From Arthrobacter sp. SLBN-83 (GTDB taxonomy: Bacteria; Actinomycetota; Actinomycetes; Actinomycetales; Micrococcaceae), in contig NZ_VFMX01000001.1 of NCBI RefSeq assembly GCF_006715285.1, forward strand, positions 1,364,001-1,428,000: a stretch of DNA of 64,000 nucleotides, written 5' to 3'. Within the stretch, counting starts at the first letter, position 1. Every line of letters begins with the position of its first letter. Under the pieces are notes generated by a model. It was not told the DNA's origin, made no database searches, and was given only the letters and a program-made list of their open reading frames with translations. Shown piece by piece: positions 23,939-32,913 of the stretch. Both the position numbers and the translations under genes were made by a program.

Positions 23939-25042
23939 TTAGGAATATCTCTTTTTCCACCTGGCGGCAGGTCTAACGAGGGCGTGGTGTGTGATGACTG
24001 CCAGAACAGCGCTTCCCGGTATGGCGTACCATCCAACGTTGATGAGCTGGTCCGTCCCCGCGGCGAGCATGAAGAGGATTGCCGTCGGATAGTGCCAGAT
24101 GTACAGCTCGTAACTGATCTTTCCTACGTAAACGACGGGCGGAACGGAAAGGACCGACTTCAAAGCAGACCCGTTCCCGGCCCCCGCCACGATGGAAGCA
24201 ATCGTGGCGACGGTTCCTGTCGCCGCCGCAATGTAAGCCAGGGAACTCAATGCGGGCCAGAATCCGGCTGTAACCACCCCAAGGGCTATTGTCAGGACCC
24301 CTGCATACCCCCACGATGGGGCGAAGCGGAAGTCCTTGTGCTCACCGAGCCACAGAGCGAAGCTGCACCCGAGGAACAGACCCCCGGCGCGAAGGAAGTA
24401 GCTCATGTCCTGCCCAGTTGAGGCGAGCATGACCTGTGCACCGTCCAGGATGACCGCCAGGGCCAAGGACACCATCCACTTTCCGGGGACGCGGCGCGAA
24501 AACAGGAGTAGCAGCGTGAATGGCCATATCAGGTAGAAAATCTCCTCAATTCCGAGGCTCCAGGTTTGAAGCCACGTAAGCCCCGACTTACCGAAGAACT
24601 GGCCTGCCACCGGCGTAAGGTACGTTGCGGCGAGGGCGACCTCAAAGAGATGCTTGCTGCCCCGGATGAGTAACCCGAAAGGAAGAATGGCCACGATGGC
24701 TATCAGTAGTGCGGGGTACAGGCGGGCAGCCCTGCGCCAGTAGAAGAGGCCTAACCGGATGCGGTCATACCGCTTAATTTCCGCGAGCAATATCGTCGTA
24801 ATGAGGAACCCGGACAAGGCAAAGAAGATGTCGACGCCCAGGAATCCTGCGAACGGCAGCGGCTGGAGTCCGTGGTGCACCAGGACAAGCAGGATGGCCA
24901 CAGCCCGCAGGCCGTCCAGAGCGGGGATGTACTTCAGTCCCTGCTGTGGTGAAGGTGCCTTTGGCGTAATGGTGGAACCCGGCATTGGCATCTGGACAAA
25001 AAAGGGGGTCGATAACCACGAAAAGGCTGTGGGCATATGCAT
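23939..25042 (-). CDS. Membrane acyltransferase (acyltransferase family 3, OafA-like)
   Basis: A 367-residue integral membrane O-acyltransferase, probably adding acetyl or another acyl group to the exopolysaccharide. The N-terminal signature is YIPALDGLRAVAILLVLVHH, with the catalytic histidine, followed by GVDIFFALSGFLITTILL and FYWRRAARLYPALLI; about ten membrane spans follow. ATG 25042 is supported by GAGGAG seven bases upstream. A Met-rich in-frame alternative begins 17 codons later. It lies 50 bases downstream of the WsaF-like gene in the same direction. Confidence 0.9.
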   Translation of the reverse strand: MHMPTAFSWLSTPFFVQMPMPGSTITPKAPSPQQGLKYIPALDGLRAVAILLVLVHHGLQPLPFAGFLGVDIFFALSGFLITTILLAEIKRYDRIRLGLFYWRRAARLYPALLIAIVAILPFGLLIRGSKHLFEVALAATYLTPVAGQFFGKSGLTWLQTWSLGIEEIFYLIWPFTLLLLFSRRVPGKWMVSLALAVILDGAQVMLASTGQDMSYFLRAGGLFLGCSFALWLGEHKDFRFAPSWGYAGVLTIALGVVTAGFWPALSSLAYIAAATGTVATIASIVAGAGNGSALKSVLSVPPVVYVGKISYELYIWHYPTAILFMLAAGTDQLINVGWYAIPGSAVLAVITHHALVRPAARWKKRYS

Positions 25043-25092
25043 CCTTGTTCTCCTCTGGCATTCGATTCGTGGAGTCCCAACAGGCTCCGAAG

Positions 25093-26313
25093 TTAGTAGG
25101 AGCCCAGTGAGCTGAGTTCACGCCCCGTTACCGCTGCCGCGAAACTGGCTTGGGTCTCAGCCCACGTATGTTCGCGGTGCGCGGCAGCCCGTCGGGAGCG
25201 CTCGGCTGCACCAGCGGCGGTGACAGCCTGGCTAAGGGCTTTGGCGAGAGCCGCAGGACTGGGTGCAGCCCATAAGGCTTCGGGATTGGTCAGGACCGCA
25301 CGGGAAAACGGATGGTCGTTAAGGACCGGGATGTTGCCTCCGGCGAGCATCTCGGCTGCCACGAGGGTGATGTTCGTGAAAGAAAGGGCCAGCCCGGCGG
25401 TGGTCCGGTTGTACAGTTCATTGAGCTGTTGGGGGGCGAGGGTTCCGTGCTGCGTGATCGGTATTTCCCATCCTGACACCCGCGATCCATAGATGTGGAT
25501 TTCCTGTTCCGGATGCATCCTGTGGAACTCATGGAGTGCCAGGCGTCCCATGTCGTATCCCCTGCGTTCCGCCCCGGGCTTGGCGAAGAACACCACTCCC
25601 GATCGGGTGCCCGTGTTGGTCAGCCGGTAGGTGCCCGTGTCACTGCCGTAGGGCAGGACGCGCGCCTTGACGCCAGCTTCCCGCTCCAGGACTTCCGCCA
25701 CCATGGGGCCGAGGGCCAGCATGATGAACCCAAAGCGGTAGCTGTCCTCAGCGAGGGCATACAGCGAACCGCGGGGGTGGAAGTAAGGCTCGTAGTCCTG
25801 GATGAAGTAGAAGGGGGTGGGGCCGCCGTGCCTGGGCAGGCGGGTTGCCAGCACATGCGCGGTTTCCCATGAGCTGGCAACGCAGGCGTCGAAGCGGTCC
25901 AGTCTTGCGGGCACCGGTTCAATACCGGCTACGACGTCCGGCCAACACTTCCTGATGACGGCCCGGTACCGGGCCAAAGCCGCATCGTTGCTGCTGTACA
26001 CCAGGACGGTGCAGCGGTGTCCGCGCTGTTCCATCCCGCGGACCATCCGGAAGAGGGTGGTGTGCCCTCCGGCACCGGGTGCGGGTGGAGTGATTAGCCA
26101 CGCGATGTCCATTGCGCCCTCGAAGGTCCTCCGGGAGGCCACGCCGGAATCGACGGAGCTGAACACGTCGGCGGAGTCCAAGGGAAAGTCGAGTGCTTGT
26201 ATGCCCATCCGTGCATCCAGTTCCCGGTAAAGGCGCCGCACCACCCGGCATGAGGTGTCCGCAATGCCCCTGGCTTTGGTTCCGGCGATCACTTCGCCAA
26301 GGTTGATCGCCAT
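25093..26313 (-). CDS. WsaF-like GT4 glycosyltransferase (rhamnosyltransferase type)
   Basis: A 406-residue glycosyltransferase resembling the WsaF group. The markers are WLITPPAPGAGGHTTLFRMV at the N-terminal domain, FYFIQDYEPYFHPRGSLYAL, LPYGSDTGTYRL, VVFFAKPGAERRGYDMGRL, and a GT4 nucleotide-sugar site ALSFTNITLVAAEMLAGGNI. WsaF enzymes characterised in other bacteria are beta-1,2-rhamnosyltransferases, but the linkage here is inference. ATG 26313 was chosen because it starts one base after the stop of the upstream GT2 gene; longer in-frame extensions overlap that gene. Confidence 0.8.
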   Translation of the reverse strand: MAINLGEVIAGTKARGIADTSCRVVRRLYRELDARMGIQALDFPLDSADVFSSVDSGVASRRTFEGAMDIAWLITPPAPGAGGHTTLFRMVRGMEQRGHRCTVLVYSSNDAALARYRAVIRKCWPDVVAGIEPVPARLDRFDACVASSWETAHVLATRLPRHGGPTPFYFIQDYEPYFHPRGSLYALAEDSYRFGFIMLALGPMVAEVLEREAGVKARVLPYGSDTGTYRLTNTGTRSGVVFFAKPGAERRGYDMGRLALHEFHRMHPEQEIHIYGSRVSGWEIPITQHGTLAPQQLNELYNRTTAGLALSFTNITLVAAEMLAGGNIPVLNDHPFSRAVLTNPEALWAAPSPAALAKALSQAVTAAGAAERSRRAAAHREHTWAETQASFAAAVTGRELSSLGSY

Positions 26314-26314
26314 T

Positions 26315-27418
26315 TCAGTACACCCCGTTGCGGTGCCAGTGCGCGATTCGCATTTCGGACTTTGCCCGACCAATCGCTCTTCGACCCATAGCTGTGGGAT
26401 GTGCCCAGGACAAGGGTGTGGTTTTGTCAGCTCGCGCCATGAGCCTTTGGAGCGTTTTACGCTGGACCGACGAAGGGCCGAGTTCTTCTGCCAGCCGGAT
26501 ACAAAAGCGGAAAAGCTCAGAGCATCCCGCGCCCCGGTCGAGTTCGTGGCGCGCGATGTATAGGGCTTCATTCAGAAAAGAAGCCGATGCGACGTCCCTA
26601 AGCTGGGACGCTTCGGCAATCGTGCCGGCTGGACCGGCGAAAAGCGTTTCGTATGCTTCACGGCGGTCCCGGAGGTCGACGAGCTCATCGACTTCCTTTG
26701 CCGACATGCTGCCGGCGTGCTCCCGATGCCAGGCTTGGTCGACACCATGGATATAGGCCACGTCAGCAAATGCCGAGATACGAAGCCACAGCTCCATATC
26801 AGGTGTATGTCGCAGCGGCGCCTGGTAGCCCACACGCTCAACCACGGAGCGACGCATCACGACTTCAGGGGAGGTTATGACATTGCGTGGGAACCGACAC
26901 CGAGCCCTCAACCACTCAGTCCCCGGCCATATGGTCCAGGAAGTCACACGTGCCCGAGGTTTCGGCAATTGGTTCGAAAAGAAGTGGATTGGATGCCCGT
27001 ATATCAGTCCGACGCTCGGGAAGGCACGGGCCACGTCAATTGCACGCGACAGGGAACCAGGAGTCAGTAGATCGTCCGCGTCCAATCTGACGAGGAACTC
27101 ACCTGCTGCTGTCTTGGCCCCGTCATTGAACGTCTCCACCATGCCTTTGTTCGACAGGTGGCTCAGGACCGAGACGTTGGAATGCTCTTGTGAGATTTGC
27201 CGCGCGATCTCCAAGCTGTTGTCCGTCGACGCGTCATCAACAATGATGACGTCGACTGCGACAGCATCTTGCGATAGACAGCTTTCCACCGCTTGTTTTA
27301 GATACTGGGAGTAGTTGTAACAGGGAATGACTACGCTTACCGATGCCGCTTCAACGTTCCGGGCTGGCGTCGGCGTGGTTCGCATTACATGGCCGATGGT
27401 GTTTGCCGTTTGATTCAT
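26315..27418 (-). CDS. GT2 family glycosyltransferase (paralogue A)
   Basis: A 367-residue GT-A fold enzyme. SVSVVIPCYNYSQYLKQAVE and IIVDDASTDNS form the nucleotide-binding strands, and LVRLDADDLLTPGSL carries the metal-binding acid pair. No membrane anchor is present. GAGGAAAA precedes the ATG. It is closely similar to the GT2 protein encoded at 30018-31094 (same YN, DDASTDNS, ADDLL and PGSL segments and the same overall length), so the two are paralogues from a duplication and flank the flippase and an aminotransferase gene. The sugar transferred is unknown. Confidence 0.88.
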   Translation of the reverse strand: MNQTANTIGHVMRTTPTPARNVEAASVSVVIPCYNYSQYLKQAVESCLSQDAVAVDVIIVDDASTDNSLEIARQISQEHSNVSVLSHLSNKGMVETFNDGAKTAAGEFLVRLDADDLLTPGSLSRAIDVARAFPSVGLIYGHPIHFFSNQLPKPRARVTSWTIWPGTEWLRARCRFPRNVITSPEVVMRRSVVERVGYQAPLRHTPDMELWLRISAFADVAYIHGVDQAWHREHAGSMSAKEVDELVDLRDRREAYETLFAGPAGTIAEASQLRDVASASFLNEALYIARHELDRGAGCSELFRFCIRLAEELGPSSVQRKTLQRLMARADKTTPLSWAHPTAMGRRAIGRAKSEMRIAHWHRNGVY

Positions 27419-27424
27419 TTTTCC

Positions 27425-28534
27425 TCAATTCATCAACGTCTTGCGCAGCAGCGCTGCCACTAATTCCTGTTGGGCCGGTGTGATCCCGGGATAGATGGGC
27501 AGCGACATAATTTGCCGGGAAAGCATTTCTGCAACCGGGAAAGGCCCCCGCGCGCCAAGCATTGATCGAAATGCGGGTAATTGATGAATAGGTGAAGGAT
27601 AGTGTATGCCTGCTTTTATGCCTTGATTATTGAGATCACCGATAATTCGATCGCGTTCTGGAACGCGTATAACGTATAGATGGAATACATGTTCGTTTGT
27701 ACTGACGATGCGGGGAAGAATTACCTCTTCCAGATCGGAAAGGAGATCGTCGTACATTTCCGCCGCCCTCCGTCGTTCGAGGTTCCACTCGTCCAAGTAG
27801 CCCAGTTTTGCGTTCAGTACGACGGCTTGCAGACTGTCCATCCGTGAGTTGAAACCCACCTGTTGATGCTCGTAGCGCTCGACTCCTCCATGGTTGCGGA
27901 GCCTGCGGATTTGGGTATGAATGTCTTCGGAATCGGTCATGACCGCACCGGCGTCGCCATAACATCCAAGATTCTTTCCCGGGTAGAAGCTCGTGGCCGC
28001 CACAGTCCCAAGACTTCCGACCTTGGCTCCGTTCCTTAGTGCTCCCTGGGCCTGGGCCATGTCTTCCACGAGAATCGCATTGGGCGGGATTACCTCCCGT
28101 ATGGCTCCCACAGGGGCTGCTTGCCCGAACAGGTGCACCGCAATGACAGCTTTTGTCCTTTTGGTGACCTTGTCTGCAACGGCCTCGGGTGTAAGTAGGA
28201 AGTCTTCGTCGCAGTCGGCCAGAACCAGGTCGGCTCCGGTTCGAAGAACAGCCCCAGCGGTTGCGACAAAAGTATTTGTAGGCACTATCACCTCGTCGCC
28301 GGGTCCAACGTGTCCAGCCCTCAAGGCCAACTCGATCGCATCTGTCCCATTCCCCACGCCCGCCGCAAACCTGACGCCGCAATAAGTTGCCCACGCGGCC
28401 TCGAATTCCTTGACATCTTCGCCCAAGATGAAGCTGGAATTCGAGATAATGCGGTCGAATCCTTTAGAAACGAATTCTTTGATTTGTGCTTGCTGGTACG
28501 TCAAATCGACCAAGGGAACACCTGGCTGTGTCAT
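27425..28534 (-). CDS. DegT/DnrJ/EryC1-family sugar aminotransferase (second copy)
   Basis: A 369-residue PLP-dependent sugar aminotransferase that makes an amino-deoxy nucleotide sugar. Seen are LGEDVKEFEAAWATYCG, GNGTDAIELALRA, VIVPTNTFVATAGAV, LVEDMAQAQGA and SFYPGKNLGCYGDAGAV with the PLP lysine. The motif pattern is like keto-sugar aminotransferases of the FdtB/QdtB group. GGAGGAG precedes the ATG, which overlaps the flippase stop by four bases. Base composition falls well below that of the neighbouring operon half, about 42 percent GC in places, suggesting a separate origin. Confidence 0.88.
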   Translation of the reverse strand: MTQPGVPLVDLTYQQAQIKEFVSKGFDRIISNSSFILGEDVKEFEAAWATYCGVRFAAGVGNGTDAIELALRAGHVGPGDEVIVPTNTFVATAGAVLRTGADLVLADCDEDFLLTPEAVADKVTKRTKAVIAVHLFGQAAPVGAIREVIPPNAILVEDMAQAQGALRNGAKVGSLGTVAATSFYPGKNLGCYGDAGAVMTDSEDIHTQIRRLRNHGGVERYEHQQVGFNSRMDSLQAVVLNAKLGYLDEWNLERRRAAEMYDDLLSDLEEVILPRIVSTNEHVFHLYVIRVPERDRIIGDLNNQGIKAGIHYPSPIHQLPAFRSMLGARGPFPVAEMLSRQIMSLPIYPGITPAQQELVAALLRKTLMN

Positions 28535-30021
28535 CGTTCTCCTCCGGATTGCGGGTGTACGTCTGTGTGCGTTTGGGTCGGTTGCGCTGTTCCCGCAAAT
28601 GCGCCTGCGATGTATTGGAGGCGGGCGGCAAACCACGTCCTCAGCAAAAGCGCGTACACGCCTGCCCCCACGACTGTGCCCAGCACCAATGCGGCGAGCG
28701 GTGAAACGACAACAGCGGTGACAGCCAGGATTGTTCCGGCCGCGACTGCGGCAGCCGCAAGGGGAGGCCAGAGCTGAGAAGCCACTGCTTTGAGGTCTGC
28801 GCTGTTTCCCTTTATCGCAATGGCATAGGCAGGCACAACGATAAAGAGGCAGATGGCCAAGTGGGCTGCTGCCGCACCTACGGAACCGGCGGTGTGAACA
28901 GCAAAGAACATGACCGGTGCCAAAGCTGCAATCCATGCCACCTGGACGACGAGAGTCGCCTTGGCAGCTCCTTGGGCAAGTAAGAAGGATGCAGCAAGAT
29001 CAAATAGGGCGCGCAAAGCGCCGAAGATTCCGAGCCAGCTCAAAACGGGGGCAGCAGGGAGCCACTGCCTGCCATAAACGAGCTCAATGATGGGCGAGGA
29101 TAATGCGGCCAGCAGGACGCCGCCCAGCAGCGACAATGCCCACACGGGGCCAACAACCGGGGTGAGACTTTTGCCGGCGGAATTCGAATCCATCCTGGAA
29201 AAAGCTGGCAAGCTAATTGACCGCACCACCTGCCCGAGAGCGCTCATTGGCCAGTTGGATATATTGAAAGCAAGGTAATAGAAGCCAAGGGTGACAGGCC
29301 CTGCCATGCTTGATATGGCCACATTATCGATGTTCAGCAGAGCCCAGGAGAGTAGGTTGGCACCTGCCACTGGAATTCCAAACTGGAGGATTGTCGGTGC
29401 TATTGATCTGCTGAATCCAAACTTTGGACTTTGCCCGGCCATGACAAATTGCAGGATAAGCGTCATGACTTGCGCGATAATTCTGCCGGCGGCGAGGCCC
29501 ATCGCACCCCAGCCTGCGAGTACGAGACCAATTGTCACAGTCGTGCTCGTGGCAAATTCGATAACCGCTATTATGAAGAGTTTTTTCTGCTCGAACTCCC
29601 GCTGGAGCGATGCGAATGGAACAACACCCAGCCCGGCAAGCATTAGGGATAGGGACAGTACGGCAATAACGGGCCCTGCAGGTCCACTGCCCAAGGCGTC
29701 TGCGATTGTCTGCGCTGAGGCTGCCAGTGCGGCAGTTGCTGCAATACCGGACACGGCCCCAAGGGTGGCAACGGTGGGCGCCTTTTCTTTGTGGTTATCG
29801 GAGCGGATCAGATCTGCGCTCATTCCCAGGTCGGCCAACGTCATCAACACTGCCTGGACAGTCAACGCAACCGCGAACACGCCGAATTGCTCAGGGATCA
29901 GCAATCGTGCAAGGACAATGCCTACTGCGAAGTTGCCGAGACGCAACACCAGGCTGTTGACAACGCTCCAAGTCATGCCGCTGCGTACGCGGGCGCCGAA
30001 ATTGTATTGAACGGTCGTCAT
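28531..30021 (-). CDS. Wzx-type polysaccharide flippase (first copy)
   Basis: A 496-residue MOP-superfamily membrane protein with about 13-14 hydrophobic segments, expected to flip the lipid-linked repeat unit across the membrane. The family start SGMTWSVVNSLVLRLGNFAV and VLARLLIPEQFGVFAVALTV, and a second-half SWALLNIDNVAISSM, are typical. The ATG at 30021 overlaps the stop of the upstream GT2 gene, which decides the start over in-frame extensions. Codon use is mixed, with more A/T third positions than genes beyond 31 kb. Confidence 0.87.
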   Translation of the reverse strand: MTTVQYNFGARVRSGMTWSVVNSLVLRLGNFAVGIVLARLLIPEQFGVFAVALTVQAVLMTLADLGMSADLIRSDNHKEKAPTVATLGAVSGIAATAALAASAQTIADALGSGPAGPVIAVLSLSLMLAGLGVVPFASLQREFEQKKLFIIAVIEFATSTTVTIGLVLAGWGAMGLAAGRIIAQVMTLILQFVMAGQSPKFGFSRSIAPTILQFGIPVAGANLLSWALLNIDNVAISSMAGPVTLGFYYLAFNISNWPMSALGQVVRSISLPAFSRMDSNSAGKSLTPVVGPVWALSLLGGVLLAALSSPIIELVYGRQWLPAAPVLSWLGIFGALRALFDLAASFLLAQGAAKATLVVQVAWIAALAPVMFFAVHTAGSVGAAAAHLAICLFIVVPAYAIAIKGNSADLKAVASQLWPPLAAAAVAAGTILAVTAVVVSPLAALVLGTVVGAGVYALLLRTWFAARLQYIAGAFAGTAQPTQTHTDVHPQSGGER

Positions 30022-31094
30022 ACTCCGTAGCGCCTCCAAATTCGCCACAGCACCTTGGCTCGCCAGAGATCCAAGATGGCGTAGCCCCGGAGCCAAAACC
30101 TGAATGTCTTTTGTCCGCAACGCGCATACCAGGACCAGATGATTGAATCCGTGACGTATGGATAGGTCTCAAGAGCGAAATCTGCCAGTTCGAGCGCGTC
30201 CTGCCGTCCGTCCTGGTCCTTGGCCAGGCTAAGGAGTGCCAGCCGGGTGGCCTCCACGGCCATCGCCCGCCGTGCTATTTCCAGAAGCCGTGCCTGCTCG
30301 CGCCCGGGTTCACTTGCAAATTGTTCAAACACTTGGCGCCGGGCCCTGATGTCATCGATGAATGCGCCGAAATCGGTAAGGTGCATGTTCCCGCCATGGA
30401 CGCGGTAGTAAGCCTGTACGGGCCCGTTGACCCGTCCAACTCCGCTTATGGCCGCCGCCCGCAGCCAAAAGTCCATGTCTGCGGCATGCGGCATGCCAGC
30501 GTTGTAGCCACCCAATTGGTCTAGTACCGAACGGCGGACCACAGCCTCCGGGTTCATGATGATGTTGGCACCCCGGCCGAACATCAGTTGGATCCATTGG
30601 CGTCCCGACCACAAGGTCCAGGAGGTGCGCCTGGGCCGGACGGGAGGTGGAGCATCTGAAAACTCACTCGCAAATCCGTATACAAGGCCGACTTCAGGAT
30701 GGGCCTCCATGAGTGCCGTTGATCTTGCGAGGGATCCGGGCGCCAGGAGGTCATCGGCAGAGAGGAGGACCACGTAGTCGCCGGTTGCCTGGCACAGGCC
30801 ATCGTTATAGGTGGCAATATGACCCATGTTCGTGTGGTGGCGTATAACCCGTATTCGCGGTTCACTGCCTGCCATTTTGAGGGCGATGTGTGCGCTGTTG
30901 TCAGTAGATGCGTCGTCAACAATGATGATGTCCGGATTTACGGCGTCCTGTTCCAAGACTGACTGGACTGCAGCAGGTAAGAAGCGTGCGTAGTTGTAGC
31001 AGGGAATAACGACTGACACCGTTGGCACCCGCACGAGTTCCGCAGCAGACTCGCGGCGTGGAGCCAGGATGTTCGGCAGGATTGCGGCGCTCAT
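30018..31094 (-). CDS. GT2 family glycosyltransferase (paralogue B)
   Basis: A 358-residue GT-A enzyme, paralogous to the one encoded at 26315-27418. TVSVVIPCYNYARFLPAAVQ, IIVDDASTDNSAHIA and VLLSADDLLAPGSLARS are the donor-binding and metal-binding segments. The C-terminal 80 residues are helical and basic with no membrane span. Its start overlaps the acyltransferase stop and its end overlaps the flippase start, each by four bases, so it is translated as part of a coupled string. Confidence 0.88.
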   Translation of the reverse strand: MSAAILPNILAPRRESAAELVRVPTVSVVIPCYNYARFLPAAVQSVLEQDAVNPDIIIVDDASTDNSAHIALKMAGSEPRIRVIRHHTNMGHIATYNDGLCQATGDYVVLLSADDLLAPGSLARSTALMEAHPEVGLVYGFASEFSDAPPPVRPRRTSWTLWSGRQWIQLMFGRGANIIMNPEAVVRRSVLDQLGGYNAGMPHAADMDFWLRAAAISGVGRVNGPVQAYYRVHGGNMHLTDFGAFIDDIRARRQVFEQFASEPGREQARLLEIARRAMAVEATRLALLSLAKDQDGRQDALELADFALETYPYVTDSIIWSWYARCGQKTFRFWLRGYAILDLWRAKVLWRIWRRYGV

Positions 31095-31750
31095 GACATC
31101 CCTCCGATCCGGAACCCGTCCCCGTCGATCTCGTGCGCCGGCACGCCAACCCAGGTCTGGCCGTCGGGGACGTTGCTCAGGACGGCGGCGCCCATCCCGA
31201 CGGTGGCGTAAGCGCCCACCGACGTCCGTTCACGGACGCTGGCGTTCATGCCCAGGTAGGCTGCCCGGCCAATCCGGACTCCGCCGCCCAGTGACACTCC
31301 CGCAGCGAACGTCGCGAAGTCCGCCACGTCGTCGTCGTGCGTGAACGTCACGGACGGCATGGCAACCACATGCGAGCCCAGCGTGACGGACGCGGTGAGC
31401 GTGACGTTACGGAGCAGGATGCTGCCCCGGCCCACCCGGCACCCTTCCGGGTACTGGACGGAAGGGTCGATCGCGGTGGCGTAACGGGCCTCGGTGAGGC
31501 CCAGCGCCGTGAGGCGTTCCACCACCGATTCCCGCACCCGGCCCGAGCCGATGCACACCAGCACGAACGCGTTCGTGTACCTGGCAGCGTCGTCGATGGT
31601 CCCCAACACGGGGGCGCCGTCCACGGTGACCCCCGCCATCTCCTTGTCGTCATCAAGCAAACCGACGACGTCGTACTGCCCGCTGCTGCGCACCATCGCC
31701 AGGACTTCGCGGGCCAGGCCGCTGGCGGCTATGAGGATCAGCTCACTCAT
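31091..31750 (-). CDS. NeuD/PglD-type sugar O/N-acyltransferase
   Basis: A 219-residue acyltransferase. The N-terminal alpha/beta domain (LILIAASGLAREVLAMV, VVGLLDD) is the PglD/NeuD substrate-binding fold. It is followed by left-handed beta-helix hexapeptide repeats (GRGSILLRNVTLTASVTLGS, GAYATVGMGAAVLSNV). PglD-like members acetylate an amino sugar nucleotide after a DegT aminotransferase. The adjacent DegT gene, overlapping by four bases upstream, makes that the likely order here. No sugar identity is implied. Confidence 0.87.
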   Translation of the reverse strand: MSELILIAASGLAREVLAMVRSSGQYDVVGLLDDDKEMAGVTVDGAPVLGTIDDAARYTNAFVLVCIGSGRVRESVVERLTALGLTEARYATAIDPSVQYPEGCRVGRGSILLRNVTLTASVTLGSHVVAMPSVTFTHDDDVADFATFAAGVSLGGGVRIGRAAYLGMNASVRERTSVGAYATVGMGAAVLSNVPDGQTWVGVPAHEIDGDGFRIGGMS

Positions 31751-32913
31751 GTGCGCATCCCTGCTGCCGCAGACCGGATGGTGCTGATGATCCTGCCCAG
31801 CCCGTCGTCGTCCAGTTCGTGGTACACCGGCAGGATCAGCGTCCGGTCATTGAGCCGCTCCGTGTGCTGCAGCAGGGATCCGCCCGATTCGCGCCACCGG
31901 TAGGCGGGCTGGCGGTGCGCCGCCATGATGCCCCGCCGGGCTGAGATGCCGGCTTCGGCCAGTTTCTCCATCAGCCCGTCCCGCGTTGTCCCAAAGCTGG
32001 GCAACACCTCCACCCAGAACGACTGGAAGTTGGTGGTGCCGTAGGGCGGGTCTGATACCAGCCGCAGGCCCGGCACACGGGCGAGGCCGGCCACGTACCG
32101 GGCCGCAATCTCCCGGCGCCGCGCCAGGACCTCGGGCAGCCGGCCAAGCTGGACGATTCCGACGGCGGCCTGCAGGTCCGTCATCCGGTAGTTGAAACCC
32201 ACCTCCAGGTAGGCCTCCGGCGGGGCCAGCAGCGAACCATGCCGGTCTGCAGCGGAGACGCTCATGGAATGCTCCCGCAGGGTCCTGGCCCTCGCGGCCC
32301 AGTCGGCCCGGTTGGTGGTGAGCATGCCGCCCTCGCCCGTGGTGAGGATCTTGCGCGGATGGAACGACCACACCGCAACGTCCGCGCCCACACCCACCGG
32401 CCGGCCCTTGTACGTTGATCCCACGGCGCACGCTGCATCCTCGATGACGGTGATCTCGTGGCGGTCGCACAGCTCACGGATCGGGTCCATGTCCAGCGGC
32501 ACCCCGCCCTGGTCCACCACGATCACCGCCCGGGTGTCCAAGGTGAGTGCGGCATGGATGGTTTCCGCGGTCACGTTCCCGGTGGCGGGGTCCACATCGC
32601 AGAACACCGGCCGGGCGCCGACGTAGGTCACGGCGTTGGCGGTGGCGATGAAGGACAGGGAAGGCACGACGACGTCGTCCCCCGGCCCGATTCCGGCCAC
32701 CACCAGCGCCAGGTGCAGGGCTGTGGTGCAGCTGGAAGTGGCCACGCCGTGCCGTGCCTCCTGGGCTTCGGCAAAGCGCGCCTCAAACTCCTTGACCTTG
32801 GGGCCCTGCGCCACCCATCCGGAGGCCACCACTTCGGCCAGGGCCCGGGCTTCCTCTTCCCCAAGCCAGGGCTTCATGACGTTGATCCGGGTCAGGAATG
32901 TTTCGGCAGTCAT
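31747..32913 (-). CDS. DegT/DnrJ/EryC1-family sugar aminotransferase (first copy)
   Basis: A 388-residue PLP-dependent aminotransferase acting on a keto nucleotide sugar. It shows TSSCTTALHLALVVAGIGPG, VVVPSLSFIATANAV, TVIEDAACAVGSTYKG and WSFHPRKILTTGEGGML with the PLP lysine. The pattern resembles perosamine/4-amino-sugar synthases (PglE-like). ATG 32913 overlaps the SDR stop by four bases, and its own stop overlaps the NeuD-type acyltransferase start, which fits amination followed by acetylation. GC content is high here, around 75 percent locally. Confidence 0.9.
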   Translation of the reverse strand: MTAETFLTRINVMKPWLGEEEARALAEVVASGWVAQGPKVKEFEARFAEAQEARHGVATSSCTTALHLALVVAGIGPGDDVVVPSLSFIATANAVTYVGARPVFCDVDPATGNVTAETIHAALTLDTRAVIVVDQGGVPLDMDPIRELCDRHEITVIEDAACAVGSTYKGRPVGVGADVAVWSFHPRKILTTGEGGMLTTNRADWAARARTLREHSMSVSAADRHGSLLAPPEAYLEVGFNYRMTDLQAAVGIVQLGRLPEVLARRREIAARYVAGLARVPGLRLVSDPPYGTTNFQSFWVEVLPSFGTTRDGLMEKLAEAGISARRGIMAAHRQPAYRWRESGGSLLQHTERLNDRTLILPVYHELDDDGLGRIISTIRSAAAGMRT

